From positions 1 to 64,000 of the forward strand of contig JAUWIU010000003.1 of assembly GCA_030608075.1 (NCBI GenBank): a stretch of 64,000 nucleotides of DNA, written 5' to 3'. The notes below the pieces were generated by a model that saw only the letters and a list, made by a program, of their open reading frames with translations, was not told the DNA's origin and ran no database searches. A program made the translations under genes and the position numbers. Position 1 is the first letter of the stretch; every line of letters starts with the position of its first letter. This document shows, in pieces, positions 22,886 to 31,695 of the stretch. This DNA comes from Phycisphaerae bacterium. GTDB taxonomy: Bacteria > Planctomycetota > Phycisphaerae > Sedimentisphaerales > Anaerobacaceae.

Positions 22886-25378
22886 TTATGGTTGGTATGG
22901 GCCGCTTAAATCATAAGCAACATAATCGACCACGGCCTCGGCGCTTTTGCCAAGACTAAAATGGATGTATGCATCACGCGGCGTTCGGTATTCGTAATTC
23001 CGCACGCCTAACAACTTTCCATCTCGATAGATTTGAGCAACACGGTCCTCTCGAACGGCTAATCGATACGTGTGCATTTTGTCGCTATTGTCCAGGCCCT
23101 CTGCGACCGGGGTAAATTGGTCGAACGGAAGTGTCGCGGTGCCTAAAATAAGGCCCTCGTACCAGTACACGCCGTTGGCCGTAATTGTCATTGCGTAACG
23201 CCCACATCCACCATCATAAATCTCAACGTTCACACTGCACTCATTCTCCGCTCGTTTCACGACCTTAGTCCTGATTTCCGCTGTGAGGCCTTTTCTTTCG
23301 CTGACCGCCGCGAATTCATCTTTTCCGCCCATGTTCGAAGGCAATTGCTGCCCCTGGCTCATATAGATATTTGCCAGCTTTTTTTTGACCGCCAGCAGCC
23401 TCGCCCGGGGCGGCGGCGGCTCCGATGGAGCCGCTGGCGGCGGCGTCAAGAGCCACTTGAGATTAAAGGCGTAGTGCTGCCGGCTCGTCAGAATGTGGAT
23501 AATGCCGTCGGATGACTGGCAAACCGTCAGGTAGCCAACCGATTCGGTATTGTATGGGCTCATCGTAATAAGATTTCCGTCCATTGTCTCTATATCGCGG
23601 CCCGGACCGTCATCGGTTATCAGCCGGCGCGACGGCCAGGTCTTGGCCTCGTCACGTGAAACCGCCCCGAAAAGCCCCGATACTAAGTGTTTGCCGCCGG
23701 AGGAATCAGTCACCTTCATCCTCTTGCAGAAAGAGGCGAAGAACAACGGCCCCTCTTTCAGCCTCAGCAGAACGCTCCTCTGGCCCCAGCAGACAGGCTG
23801 AAACTCACTTGCCGAGTATTGCCAGCTTTTGCCCATGTCCGCCGAAATGCTTATTGGCATCATGCCGTCGATATTCCTCTCACGGCCGAATGCTATCAGC
23901 CGTCCGTCATTTAACTGCGCAACGGTGGCGTGTTTTCCCCTGATGTGTCCTTCGCTTTTACACCAATGCTGTCCCTGGTTGCGGCTGACCCACAGCACGG
24001 TCGGGCCTTTGTCGCAAACAAGTGTGTAAAAACCTTCATTCATTCGGAAAACCGATTCTATCGGCATCCGGCTCGGGCCGTGTCCACCGCTGATTATTCT
24101 TGCTTTGGACCAGGTGACGCCATTGTCGCTTGAGGTTCGCATTATCAAAGCAACGTCCCTGACCTGTGTTGCAAGTCCCTGGAAATGATAAATCGCATCT
24201 TTTCCGTCGAACCATAATGCATGTCCGTGGTCGTTTCGGTCGGGTGCATCCCAGAAAAGCGACGCCGGCTCCCAGTCTTCCCGGCCGTAGCGCAGTCGGC
24301 TGCCGGCAACGCAAAGCTCACGCCCCGACTCGCCTATGCAGGTATGCCAGATGGCTAACAGGTCACCATTGGGACAATTAACCACGGACATAAAGTGGTT
24401 ATGTTTTGCAAACAACGGGCCCCTGTTGCCTTTCGGCATCTTCACAAACTCACGCGGCTTATGAAAGTAAGTCTTGTCCGGGTCTGGGCCTTGTGCAGCA
24501 TCCGAAGGCCTCTTTTGTCTGACGTTTCTTTGGTAGAGCTGTTTTGCAGGTTTGGGCAGCGGCAAACCTGCCGGCATCTCACCGAGTACCACGCGAAAAC
24601 CTATCAGTGTGTGTTTGTCTTCCGGTATTGTCCCCATTCGGTTGGACGAGCGAAGGTAGTAAGGCTCTGTGGAGTGACTGCCGCCCCGCGTAACCTTGAA
24701 ATCGCCGTCGATTCGTCCCACGGGGTCAACCTGCTCTGTGGCTTCGTAAGGACCGTACCAGTCCAGGCACCATTCTTCAACGTTGCCGTGCATATCATAG
24801 ATGCCGCACTGATTTGGCGGCTTCTGAGCCACGGCCAAGCGCCTCGCTTGTCTCTTCCCGTATTCCTTCGGAAGTGTCGCGCCGGTGTGATAAGCGCCGG
24901 TCGTACCCGCCCGGCAGGCGTATTCCCACTCCGCCTCGGTGGGCAGTCTGTAAGGCCTGCCCTCTTTTTCGCAAAGCCATTCACAAAAGCCGACCGCGTC
25001 ATACCAGTTCACATCCACAACCGCCTCGTCATCGCCAGCCGAAGCGCTCCTGCCTCGCAGCTTTCGGTGACTGCTGTCGAACTGCTCATATTGTGCGTTA
25101 GTGACCTCGCAGGCAGCAATGTAAAAAGGCCTGCTGATTTTCACCCGATGCGTCGGATGCTCATCGAAATCCCCCTCGCGGAATTGTCCCGCCCCGGTTA
25201 CCACTTCATCGGCCAGAATCTCTCCGCCGAAACCCATTGCAAAACTGCCCGGCTCAAGGCGAACAAATTTCATACCGATGGAATTGACAAAAGTTTTCCT
25301 TGTTGGCGCTTCTGCCGCAACGGCGCTCGTTACACAGATAAGCCCAAAAATACTGCTGACAAGAAATTGCTTCTTCAT
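22886..25378 (-). CDS. Exported SUMF1-like / sialidase-like fusion, second copy
   Basis: The domain order is the same as in the protein at 14133: signal peptide, SUMF1-like domain (NSIGMKFVRLEPGSFAMG, RLPTEAEWEYACRAGT, IYDMHGNVEEWCLDWYG, FKVTRGGSHSTEPYYLRS), sialidase-like propeller (NGDLLAIWHTCIGESGREL, SSDNGVTW, SADMGKSW) and a C-terminal concanavalin-like domain that differs from copy 1. Again no cysteines follow RGGS, so sulfatase activation is unlikely. Only two of the Asp-boxes are intact; the others are eroded (SRNQGQHW, SRDEAKTW). I start it at the ATG at 25378 with GGAG 8 nt before; an in-frame ATG at 25399 lies upstream of that site. It converges with the LamG pair. Confidence 0.78.
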   Translation of the reverse strand: MKKQFLVSSIFGLICVTSAVAAEAPTRKTFVNSIGMKFVRLEPGSFAMGFGGEILADEVVTGAGQFREGDFDEHPTHRVKISRPFYIAACEVTNAQYEQFDSSHRKLRGRSASAGDDEAVVDVNWYDAVGFCEWLCEKEGRPYRLPTEAEWEYACRAGTTGAYHTGATLPKEYGKRQARRLAVAQKPPNQCGIYDMHGNVEEWCLDWYGPYEATEQVDPVGRIDGDFKVTRGGSHSTEPYYLRSSNRMGTIPEDKHTLIGFRVVLGEMPAGLPLPKPAKQLYQRNVRQKRPSDAAQGPDPDKTYFHKPREFVKMPKGNRGPLFAKHNHFMSVVNCPNGDLLAIWHTCIGESGRELCVAGSRLRYGREDWEPASLFWDAPDRNDHGHALWFDGKDAIYHFQGLATQVRDVALIMRTSSDNGVTWSKARIISGGHGPSRMPIESVFRMNEGFYTLVCDKGPTVLWVSRNQGQHWCKSEGHIRGKHATVAQLNDGRLIAFGRERNIDGMMPISISADMGKSWQYSASEFQPVCWGQRSVLLRLKEGPLFFASFCKRMKVTDSSGGKHLVSGLFGAVSRDEAKTWPSRRLITDDGPGRDIETMDGNLITMSPYNTESVGYLTVCQSSDGIIHILTSRQHYAFNLKWLLTPPPAAPSEPPPPRARLLAVKKKLANIYMSQGQQLPSNMGGKDEFAAVSERKGLTAEIRTKVVKRAENECSVNVEIYDGGCGRYAMTITANGVYWYEGLILGTATLPFDQFTPVAEGLDNSDKMHTYRLAVREDRVAQIYRDGKLLGVRNYEYRTPRDAYIHFSLGKSAEAVVDYVAYDLSGPYQP

Positions 25379-25431
25379 TATGACACTCCAATAGAACATT
25401 AACCTTCAATCCATCCTTGTATTGCTTTTTG

Positions 25432-25437
25432 ATTATA
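25432..25437 (-). promoter_or_regulatory. Possible -10 element of the second SUMF1-sialidase gene
   Basis: The minus strand reads GGTTATAATC, a perfect TATAAT, about 55 bp before the ATG at 25378. No good TTGACA is found at 16-18 bp upstream; the nearest, TTGTTA, is 21 bp away. The position between the terminator at 25489 and the gene makes a promoter plausible. Confidence 0.35.
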
Positions 25438-25488
25438 ACCGAAATGCTTTTTCGTAGCTAACAATTCCGCTCTGCGGCAGTTAAGAAA

Positions 25489-25520
25489 GGGGCCTATACC
25501 CGCTAACAGGCATAGGCCCC
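25489..25520 (-). terminator. Intrinsic terminator of the Calx-beta/dockerin-like gene
   Basis: A perfect 9-bp stem, GGGGCCTAT at 25489-25497 against ATAGGCCCC at 25512-25520, encloses a 14-nt loop. Read on the minus strand it is followed at once by TTTCTTAA. It lies about 45 bp beyond the stop of the gene at 25563. Confidence 0.8.
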
Positions 25521-25562
25521 GAATTTAGTGTGCTTCAAACACGCCAAGCATCGAGTAGCTAA

Positions 25563-28500
25563 CTATTCACACGGCACGATAAACGGAGGTCCCGCATTGA
25601 CTAACAGATTGACCATAGCATCGAGGTCCTGCAGGTCTACCTGTCCGGTCGGCTGAGCCATATCACCGCAGTGACCCGGCTCAACCGGAACGATAAACGG
25701 AGGCCCGGCAGCAACCAACATATTGACCATCGCATCCAGGTCCTGAAGGTCTACCTGACCGGCAGGCGCAGCCAAATCGCCTAAGCACGGACAACCAGGT
25801 GCCTCAAGCAGTTCCAGCTCAAAGGCGTTGAGGATACCCCGTCCACCAAATCGCGCCGGCCTTGCGCAGTCCAGGAAATGATAATCCTGTGCCTCATAAA
25901 TAACCAGCACTTCCAACCCGTTGGTTTCAAACACGACCCTCGACTTGGAAACTTCATCATCGTCCAGGGTGGCCGTGACCGGCACGTTATAGGCATCCTC
26001 GATAGGCATTACGCCAACGCCGGTACCGAGCAGGCACAGACCACTGTAATTATCTTTGCCCGGCGGCTTACCTGCAACCGGCAGGGGGTGAACAGTGATA
26101 GACGGTATAGGAGGCCTGTCCGTGACACAGTCGCAGCAATTGCGGTTGCTCTGGCCCGGGCCAGGTTCCCAGTAATTGTGGTAGCTGGTCAGCTCATAGG
26201 CGCCAGCCGGCAAATCGGTGAGAATAAGCACAATATCACCAGCCTGCGGACCAACCCAGTCGACGCCGTAGTACCAACTATTGGCGATTGGGTCGCCTAT
26301 CGGACTGCCGGTCGGCGCACAGTCGCCGGCTAGGTTGCACCTGCACATACCTTTGACGTGCAGTCCACCCTGGCCCTCATAACCGCAGCTGAGCATGGCG
26401 TGAACGCCGCTGCCCGAGATGCCTGCTGGGTCTTGCGCGTCCTTCTCCCACACGCAGTCGTGGGCGTACATGTCGTACCAGCGTGAGGCAACAAATGGGT
26501 ACCAGCCTTCCTTGAGGGTGCCGGGACGCGGCTGTGTGCTGCTGCCACTAACCGGATGGGCCAGGTCAACCCTCAGATAAACGCGGCCTGCGGCCTGGAA
26601 ACTCCAGACGTCACCTTCGACAAATGTGGTCTGACCAACCTCGTCGATACGCCAGAAGTAGGTTGTGCCCTCCTGCAGAGGAGGCGGATTATAGCTCGTG
26701 GTGCTCTGGTTGCCTTTGTATTCGTTCGACGCGGTAGTTGCATTTGCCACAGCGGCCTCGTTGGTGCCGAAGTAAACGTCGTGCGACATTGCAAGGGCTC
26801 CTGCTGACCATTGAAGGATGTCACCACTAATCAGCTTGCCGTCATCTACGGGCTTGGGGTCGCGCGCTTTTCCACTATCGACCGGAAAGCTCCAGATATC
26901 TCCTGCCAGAGTTGTGTCACCAATCTCGTCGATTCGCCAATAGTAAGTCTGGCCAAAATCCAAAAGGCCGGGCGGGTCATAGATGGTTTCAGTCTGGTTA
27001 CACACGAATTCGCCGGAAGAGGTGGTTGCATTTGCCATAGCGGTCTCGTCGGTTCCCAAATACACGTCATGCGAAACCGCACCTTCTCCAGCCACCCATT
27101 CAAGGGCCACGTCCGGCGATACATTGTTGGCTTTATCATCCGGGCTTGGATTGGAAGCCAGGGCTGGTCGCACAGCAGAACACAGCCTAAAGGCATTGAT
27201 AACGGTCTTGCTGTCGAACTCGGCCTCGTAGGTGATGGTTACCGGGCCGGAGCCGTCCGCGTAGAACTTAACCACTGATGGGATAAGCTCGTCATCGGAA
27301 CTGACGCTCTGGATGGGCACATCGGTAACCGGTTCAACCTGGACAACGCCTTCACCAGTAGCCTTGATAGAGGGCATATTGAGCAGGTCGCCCCAGTTAT
27401 GGTATGTATACAACCAGTATTCAGTGGCGACAAGGCCTTGTCCGCTTAGCCTGATAAACAGGCTGCCGCCGGGGTCGCCGGTGCCGCCGGTGACGTCCTG
27501 GAAGGCGGTGCCTGCGATAGGATCGCCGCCGGCCGCCAACACGTTCACGTTACCGCTGCCGGGAACGCTATCAATATCGACATTTATGCCTGTACCACCA
27601 ACATCGGAAAGACCTCTGCCGTCGTGGGGCTGGCCGTCACACCATTGAGTGCCTTCGAAAGGTATCCATCCATCTTTATAAGTCGTCTCATTACCGGGGC
27701 AACCTATATCAACCTTGAACACCTCATAGACTATTTTTGCCCAGGGGTCGCGCAGCATAACAGTGTGCTGCGATTGACTTCCCAGCCGCAATTTGTTGCT
27801 GGGGTCGGGGTTCGACAACGTCAAAACAATCGTCTCGGGCATTTCCCTTACGCCATCGTCAATTGGTTGTATGTCGAGCGTTTTGGTTGTCTCACCGGGA
27901 GAAAAGGTGAATGTTCCTGGTAAGAAGCCATAATCCACGCCAACAGTGGCCGTTCCGCCAGTGACATGATAATCAACGGTTACGGTGACTTCAGCGGGTG
28001 TAGAGAGACTGACCGTAATATCGTGAGGCGAGATATTTTCCAAAGCCTCGCTGCTATCAGTATCGAACTGTACCGCTGGTCTTGGGTCAATAATTGTATA
28101 GGTGTGCTGCTTTATACTTCCCAGTACCGCGCCTCCACCGCTGGGATTCGACAATGTCACGATGATTGTTTCATCATCTTCATCCACACCATCGTCAACA
28201 ATGGTAACAATAATATCTTTACTCGTCTGGCCGGCACTGAACGTCAACGACCCAGCGCTCAGCACGTAGTCTTCGTCCGCGACAGCCGTTCCACCGGTGA
28301 CGGCATAATTCACAGTATATGCCTCGTTCTTGGCATCGACCACGTTAACCGTCAGACCGGCTGGACTTACACTCTCAAAATCACCTGAAGCCTCCAAGTC
28401 AAACGTTATCTTTGGAATTATAGTAGCAGATATTTCAGTCTTACCGCCGACACTTCTGATGATTATTGGGCCGAAGCCTTCGGCCGGCACAATTCCTCCC

Positions 28501-28994
28501 TGGTTAAGCCAGTCGCGAGGATTGTGGCGGTCACCACTCGTTGAATCGAGCAGCATTTTGCCGTAACCAACTATAATCAAGCTGTCACGGTCGACGAAAT
28601 TTTCACAGTTGTTGCAGGAGAACACGCCGTCATTGAGAATAAGCCGACAAGGGCCCCCCGTATCCGGGAACTTGTAATCCCCATTAACGCGCACCGAACC
28701 CCCTTGGTTAATGATGATATCGCCCCCGTCATGATTAAACCTGTCGGCGACATTGACCGTGCCGCCATTGACAATCAACTGGCCGCCGCCGCAGATGCGC
28801 TGCTCGACACTACCGCTGCCGGTGCAGTTCAGCACTCCCGTCGGACAGACCTCCCAAACATCCTGTGGGCTGGTCAAATCCATCAGCTCAACATCTAACG
28901 TCTCGTCGCAGACCAGCCTATACCCGGCCGACGCTGCGCCGGCCAGACCCAGCACCAAAACAGCGCCAACTAAAACCATCATTTTCTTAAACAT
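25563..28994 (-). CDS. Large exported Calx-beta protein with dockerin-like C-terminal repeats
   Basis: A 1143-residue surface or secreted protein; AGGAGG lies 6 nt before the ATG. Residues 1-23 form a signal peptide. Residues ~30-190 form a pectate-lyase-like or autotransporter-like repeat region (GGQLIVNGGTVNV, GGDIIINQGGSVRVNG). Two Calx-beta domains follow at about 200-310 and 315-420 (YTVNYAVTGGTAVADEDYVL, VTVDYHVTGGTATVGVDYGF). Next come a planctomycete-specific module with FKVDIGCPGNETTYKDGW, two Fn3-like modules (SHDVYLGTDETAMANAT, SHDVYFGTNEAAVANAT), a second module related to the DIGCPG one, and two C-terminal dockerin-like repeats (QVDLQDLDAMVNMLV and QVDLQDLDAMVNLLV). A structural or adhesive role at the cell surface is likely. 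No catalytic domain is apparent. Confidence 0.8.
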   Translation of the reverse strand: MFKKMMVLVGAVLVLGLAGAASAGYRLVCDETLDVELMDLTSPQDVWEVCPTGVLNCTGSGSVEQRICGGGQLIVNGGTVNVADRFNHDGGDIIINQGGSVRVNGDYKFPDTGGPCRLILNDGVFSCNNCENFVDRDSLIIVGYGKMLLDSTSGDRHNPRDWLNQGGIVPAEGFGPIIIRSVGGKTEISATIIPKITFDLEASGDFESVSPAGLTVNVVDAKNEAYTVNYAVTGGTAVADEDYVLSAGSLTFSAGQTSKDIIVTIVDDGVDEDDETIIVTLSNPSGGGAVLGSIKQHTYTIIDPRPAVQFDTDSSEALENISPHDITVSLSTPAEVTVTVDYHVTGGTATVGVDYGFLPGTFTFSPGETTKTLDIQPIDDGVREMPETIVLTLSNPDPSNKLRLGSQSQHTVMLRDPWAKIVYEVFKVDIGCPGNETTYKDGWIPFEGTQWCDGQPHDGRGLSDVGGTGINVDIDSVPGSGNVNVLAAGGDPIAGTAFQDVTGGTGDPGGSLFIRLSGQGLVATEYWLYTYHNWGDLLNMPSIKATGEGVVQVEPVTDVPIQSVSSDDELIPSVVKFYADGSGPVTITYEAEFDSKTVINAFRLCSAVRPALASNPSPDDKANNVSPDVALEWVAGEGAVSHDVYLGTDETAMANATTSSGEFVCNQTETIYDPPGLLDFGQTYYWRIDEIGDTTLAGDIWSFPVDSGKARDPKPVDDGKLISGDILQWSAGALAMSHDVYFGTNEAAVANATTASNEYKGNQSTTSYNPPPLQEGTTYFWRIDEVGQTTFVEGDVWSFQAAGRVYLRVDLAHPVSGSSTQPRPGTLKEGWYPFVASRWYDMYAHDCVWEKDAQDPAGISGSGVHAMLSCGYEGQGGLHVKGMCRCNLAGDCAPTGSPIGDPIANSWYYGVDWVGPQAGDIVLILTDLPAGAYELTSYHNYWEPGPGQSNRNCCDCVTDRPPIPSITVHPLPVAGKPPGKDNYSGLCLLGTGVGVMPIEDAYNVPVTATLDDDEVSKSRVVFETNGLEVLVIYEAQDYHFLDCARPARFGGRGILNAFELELLEAPGCPCLGDLAAPAGQVDLQDLDAMVNMLVAAGPPFIVPVEPGHCGDMAQPTGQVDLQDLDAMVNLLVNAGPPFIVPCE
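25578..25785 (-). repeat. Tandem duplication encoding the two dockerin-like repeats
   Basis: Two near-copies with a 114-bp period (38 residues): 25578-25671 and 25692-25785, each starting GATAAACGGAGG on the plus strand. Each encodes a G-D-x-A-x-P-x-G-QVDLQDLDAMVN block followed by AGPPFIVP. The loop keeps some acidic residues of a calcium-binding dockerin segment but replaces the first loop positions by Ala-Pro. Confidence 0.75.
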
Positions 28995-30088
28995 AGTTTT
29001 CCTCCTTTATCACAAGTTAGAGGTTTGTGTTATCGTGCCCGGAACATCGAGCAAAACACTACTTTCTTGACAAGCATCGTTTTTTCATCGCACGCCAATA
29101 CGATGGGCCTTCATTATTAATATTCGGCGCTTGTCTTAATCGGCTTCCAGACTTTTCCAGAGTTTTTGCCGGCAAATCTCTCGGCGCCGGATTTTCACCT
29201 CCTTTCATCGGGAATTTACCGCACATACGGCCTCCCGTCCGTGCCGAAATCATTCTCTTGCCACAGTAAATAAAATTATACAGGTTTACGTCCAATAAAG
29301 CAACCCTTTTTTCCCCAAAGGGCAGAATAATTGCTTGCTTGTATCCTGCCCGGCGACCAGCAAAGCGCCGTATCGGTGGTGACGCTTTCGGCGCCGTCGG
29401 CTGGCATGGGTGTAATGCCGGGCAGGGCTGAAAGCTCGGTATAGCCGGCCTTGCCCTCGACCACCAGTTCAACATAACCGAAAGCCAGATGCACCATCCC
29501 TTCATCAATAAAGAACTGTGGGTCGCCCAGCTCGTGGCTCTCAACCTGCAGCACACCACATCCCACCGTTATCCAAGACGTGGGAGTCGGTGCAGGGCCG
29601 CTCTGGGCGGTTGCGACGGGATATTTTGGGCGGTTGTGGATATTATAATTGGAGTTAAGGTGTGATTTCGCAATTCGGCGAAAGAAGGTAATCAGCGCCC
29701 CGCCCCCCCTTTGACAAGGCGCTGACATCAATACCTAATTGCCCGTCAGGCATCACAGAAACCCCAGCCGACCTTTACTATCACGCGGCGTATTATAAGA
29801 AAACGGCCAAAAAAGTGCACAAAGGGAAATACGATATATGGAGGGATAAAGTCCGTGAGCTCTGCGCGGCATAGTCTCGTCCGTCTTCGGGAAAACTCCT
29901 CAATCAAAGCAGATGCCCGTATTTGTAGATAGCAAAATGAGCGACCGGCATGGTGCACGTCGGCGACAGATGGGGGACAAGCCAGGAACAAGAATACTTA
30001 TCGGACGCCAGGTCTGAGGCATTTTGGCGCAGGAAAACGGCGCGATGAAACGATGGACGAAGGAGAGGGTGTCCGTGTGTTTGATTGG
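28995..30088. other. 1.1-kb region without an intact gene
   Basis: This is the upstream region of the Calx-beta gene. It contains a decayed coding remnant on the minus strand (29276-29731, listed separately), a C-rich run with GACAAGGCGCTGAC near 29700, and several frames with random-looking composition. A strong ribosome-site-like AAAGGAGGTGA on the minus strand near 29207-29217 is not followed by a start codon at a useful distance. I find no RNA gene or clear promoter. Confidence 0.5.
29276..29731 (-). pseudogene. Remnant of an exported protein with an Fn3-like module
   Basis: The minus-strand frame contains a protein-like block: SWITVGCGVLQVESHELGD, FFIDEGMVHLAFGYVELVVE and GYTELSALPGITPMPADGAE, then TTDTALCWSPG. 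The last part matches the 'P-x-D-x-A-x-x-V-x-x-D-x-x-L-x-W-x-x-G' opening of the Fn3-like modules in the neighbouring Calx-beta protein (SNPSPDDKANNVSPDVALEW). No signal peptide is present, and the ends of the frame look random. It is probably the leftover of a related surface-protein gene. Confidence 0.4.
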
Positions 30089-30742
30089 TTAGACCTCTAC
30101 GGAGGTCAGGCCTTCGCGGATGGCATATTTTGTGAGCTCTGCAAGGCTGCAGATGCGCAGTTTCTTCATGATGTGTCGGCGATTTGCATCGGCGGTTTTG
30201 GGACTTATACCTAAATGTGAACCAACCTGTTTGGTGGAACGACCTTCTGCCAGGAGGTGAACGATTTGGCGTTCTCTGTCTGTGAGTGTGTGGAGAGGAT
30301 TGTCTTGCATCGTGGTCGGGTGCTTTATGTAGTTTTCGACAAGAACATCGGCTACTTGAGGGCTTAAGTAGCGTTGATTTTTCATTACGGTACGTATTGC
30401 CATTATCAGTTCATCGAACAGACAGGATTTAAGAACATAGCCCAAAGCGCCTGCTCTGAGCATTTCGATGACCAGGTAGTTGCTGTGATACCTCGACAAA
30501 GCTATGATGCGCGCATCAGGAATATGGCGGCGAATAAGCTGCGTGGCTCGGATTCCATCCAGGTCTGGCATCTTTATATCGGTGATAATAACGTCGGGCA
30601 GGAGCTCTTTTGCCAATCGCACTGTGGCGCGGCCATCTTGGGCCTCGCCGATTACTTCCATATCGTCTTGCTTCTCGAGCAGAACTCTGAGCCCCTGCCG
30701 AACAATTCCTAAAGAGTCTGCAATCAGAATCTTCATATTCAT
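30089..30742 (-). CDS. NarL/FixJ-type response regulator, orphan
   Basis: The receiver domain (residues 3-120) has the phospho-acceptor Asp55 in VIITDIKMPDLDG and a conserved Lys in GYVLKS. A LuxR-type HTH domain follows (about residues 150-210: LTDRERQIVHLLAEGRSTK, LGISPKTADANRRHIMKKL). It binds DNA as a phosphorylated dimer in this family. No histidine kinase is encoded nearby, so its input is unknown. It is separated by more than 1 kb from the Calx-beta gene downstream and by about 530 bp from the small gene at 31271. Confidence 0.9.
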   Translation of the reverse strand: MNMKILIADSLGIVRQGLRVLLEKQDDMEVIGEAQDGRATVRLAKELLPDVIITDIKMPDLDGIRATQLIRRHIPDARIIALSRYHSNYLVIEMLRAGALGYVLKSCLFDELIMAIRTVMKNQRYLSPQVADVLVENYIKHPTTMQDNPLHTLTDRERQIVHLLAEGRSTKQVGSHLGISPKTADANRRHIMKKLRICSLAELTKYAIREGLTSVEV

Positions 30743-31270
30743 ACCCCCAAACTAAGGTTCTCGGCTTATGCTTCAGCGGTGTAGTTTGGTCCGCACCCCA
30801 TACTTGGCCTGGCTTGAAATTGCTTTTTCAGCAGCAGCGCAGGTGCTGCAGGCCGTCGCACATTATTTCCGTGCCGATTGGAAGAGCTCTTCGACCTCAA
30901 TGCTCCACGCCCCCATGTTATTTGCCTTTGCATGCTTGGCAGCATTGGCCACAAGTTGCCCGACAGGCTCAAAACAAAAGCATGCAAAAATCATCATCAA
31001 GACTAAGAACCCAATTGTCAAGGATAATTTTCTAATTTTCTGGGTTCTCCAGGGAACAGCGTATACCTCTGAGAAGGATGCGATGTATGACCAAAAGGCT
31101 CTAAGAAAATGGGCTATCCGGCATATTGAGAAAAGTGGGGTTCATAAGATAAGCGAGGGAAAGACAGATGTAAAATAAAGAGGGCTGTGGGGTGCGGACA
31201 CCCACAGCCAATAAGGAGTACACATGTCAGCAATTCCAAGATTCCGTGCTGAAATCAGCTATGATAGAGC
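30743..31270. other. Intergenic region with a hairpin and a possible tiny ORF
   Basis: No convincing long gene lies here. A 136-codon frame on the plus strand (30768-31178) has no ribosome site and only its last 30 codons look protein-like. A perfect hairpin GGCTGTGGG / CCCACAGCC with a 9-nt loop occupies 31183-31209. It is followed by AAGGAG and a 16-codon ORF (31224-31274). Confidence 0.4.
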
Positions 31271-31274
31271 TTAG
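31224..31274 (+). CDS. Possible 16-residue peptide behind a strong ribosome site
   Basis: ATAAGGAGTACACATG gives an AAGGAG six nt from the ATG. The frame codes MSAIPRFRAEISYDRA and ends TAG, overlapping the 3' end of the minus-strand gene at 31271 by 4 nt. A perfect hairpin lies just upstream. It could be a leader or small peptide, or chance; there is no further support. Confidence 0.2.
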   Translation: MSAIPRFRAEISYDRA

Positions 31275-31546
31275 AGGTCTGTTTTGAGCTGCTTTTCTTC
31301 GAGCTTTTGCTTAATAAACCTGCTGGCATGCTTAGTGGCATCCTTAGCAACTTCCAGACATTTGTGCATCTGGACGTTGAAAGAATGTGCGAACCCGTCC
31401 GAGTTGAACACCGACGCCGCAAAGGTGCTTTCGCCGGTCTGACCTGGTTGATTTTCGGGAACAGGTGCCAGGCAGTAGACCGCGGTTGCAAAACCTGCAA
31501 AATAGACTATCAGCAAGAATATGAATTTAATTCTCCACCCTCTCAT
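31271..31546 (-). CDS. Small exported or membrane protein, unknown
   Basis: A 91-residue protein with GGGAG about 8 nt before the ATG at 31546. Residues 1-26 are an N-terminal membrane helix or signal (RIKFIFLLIVYFAGFATAVY). A proline-rich linker and a helical, lysine-rich tail follow (EVAKDATKHASRFIKQKLEE). It may be anchored with its tail in the periplasm. I recognise no family. It lies 149 nt beyond the stop of the aminotransferase gene and may be transcribed with it. Confidence 0.6.
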   Translation of the reverse strand: MRGWRIKFIFLLIVYFAGFATAVYCLAPVPENQPGQTGESTFAASVFNSDGFAHSFNVQMHKCLEVAKDATKHASRFIKQKLEEKQLKTDL

Positions 31547-31695
31547 TCAATGTTTCTCCCTTCCGAAAAATCTCCTTCAAAAACATCACTTTTTCTACAA
31601 TCTTACACAGCCGCGCACAGAGCAAGGCATTTTTATCGGGCACACAGGCCCTCGTGATTCCCTCTATAACAAATATAAGATAAAAAACCGTAAGG

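Noticed and set aside
29206-29217. TCACCTCCTTT on the plus strand, like the 3' end of 16S rRNA
   Set aside because: The flanking bases do not match rRNA; on the minus strand it is only a ribosome-site-like AAAGGAGGTGA without a start codon.
29746-29991. 81-codon minus-strand frame
   Set aside because: Composition looks random; no ribosome site and no recognisable motif.
30768-31178. 136-codon plus-strand frame next to the response regulator
   Set aside because: No ribosome site, and only the last ~30 codons look protein-like. Left as unassigned.
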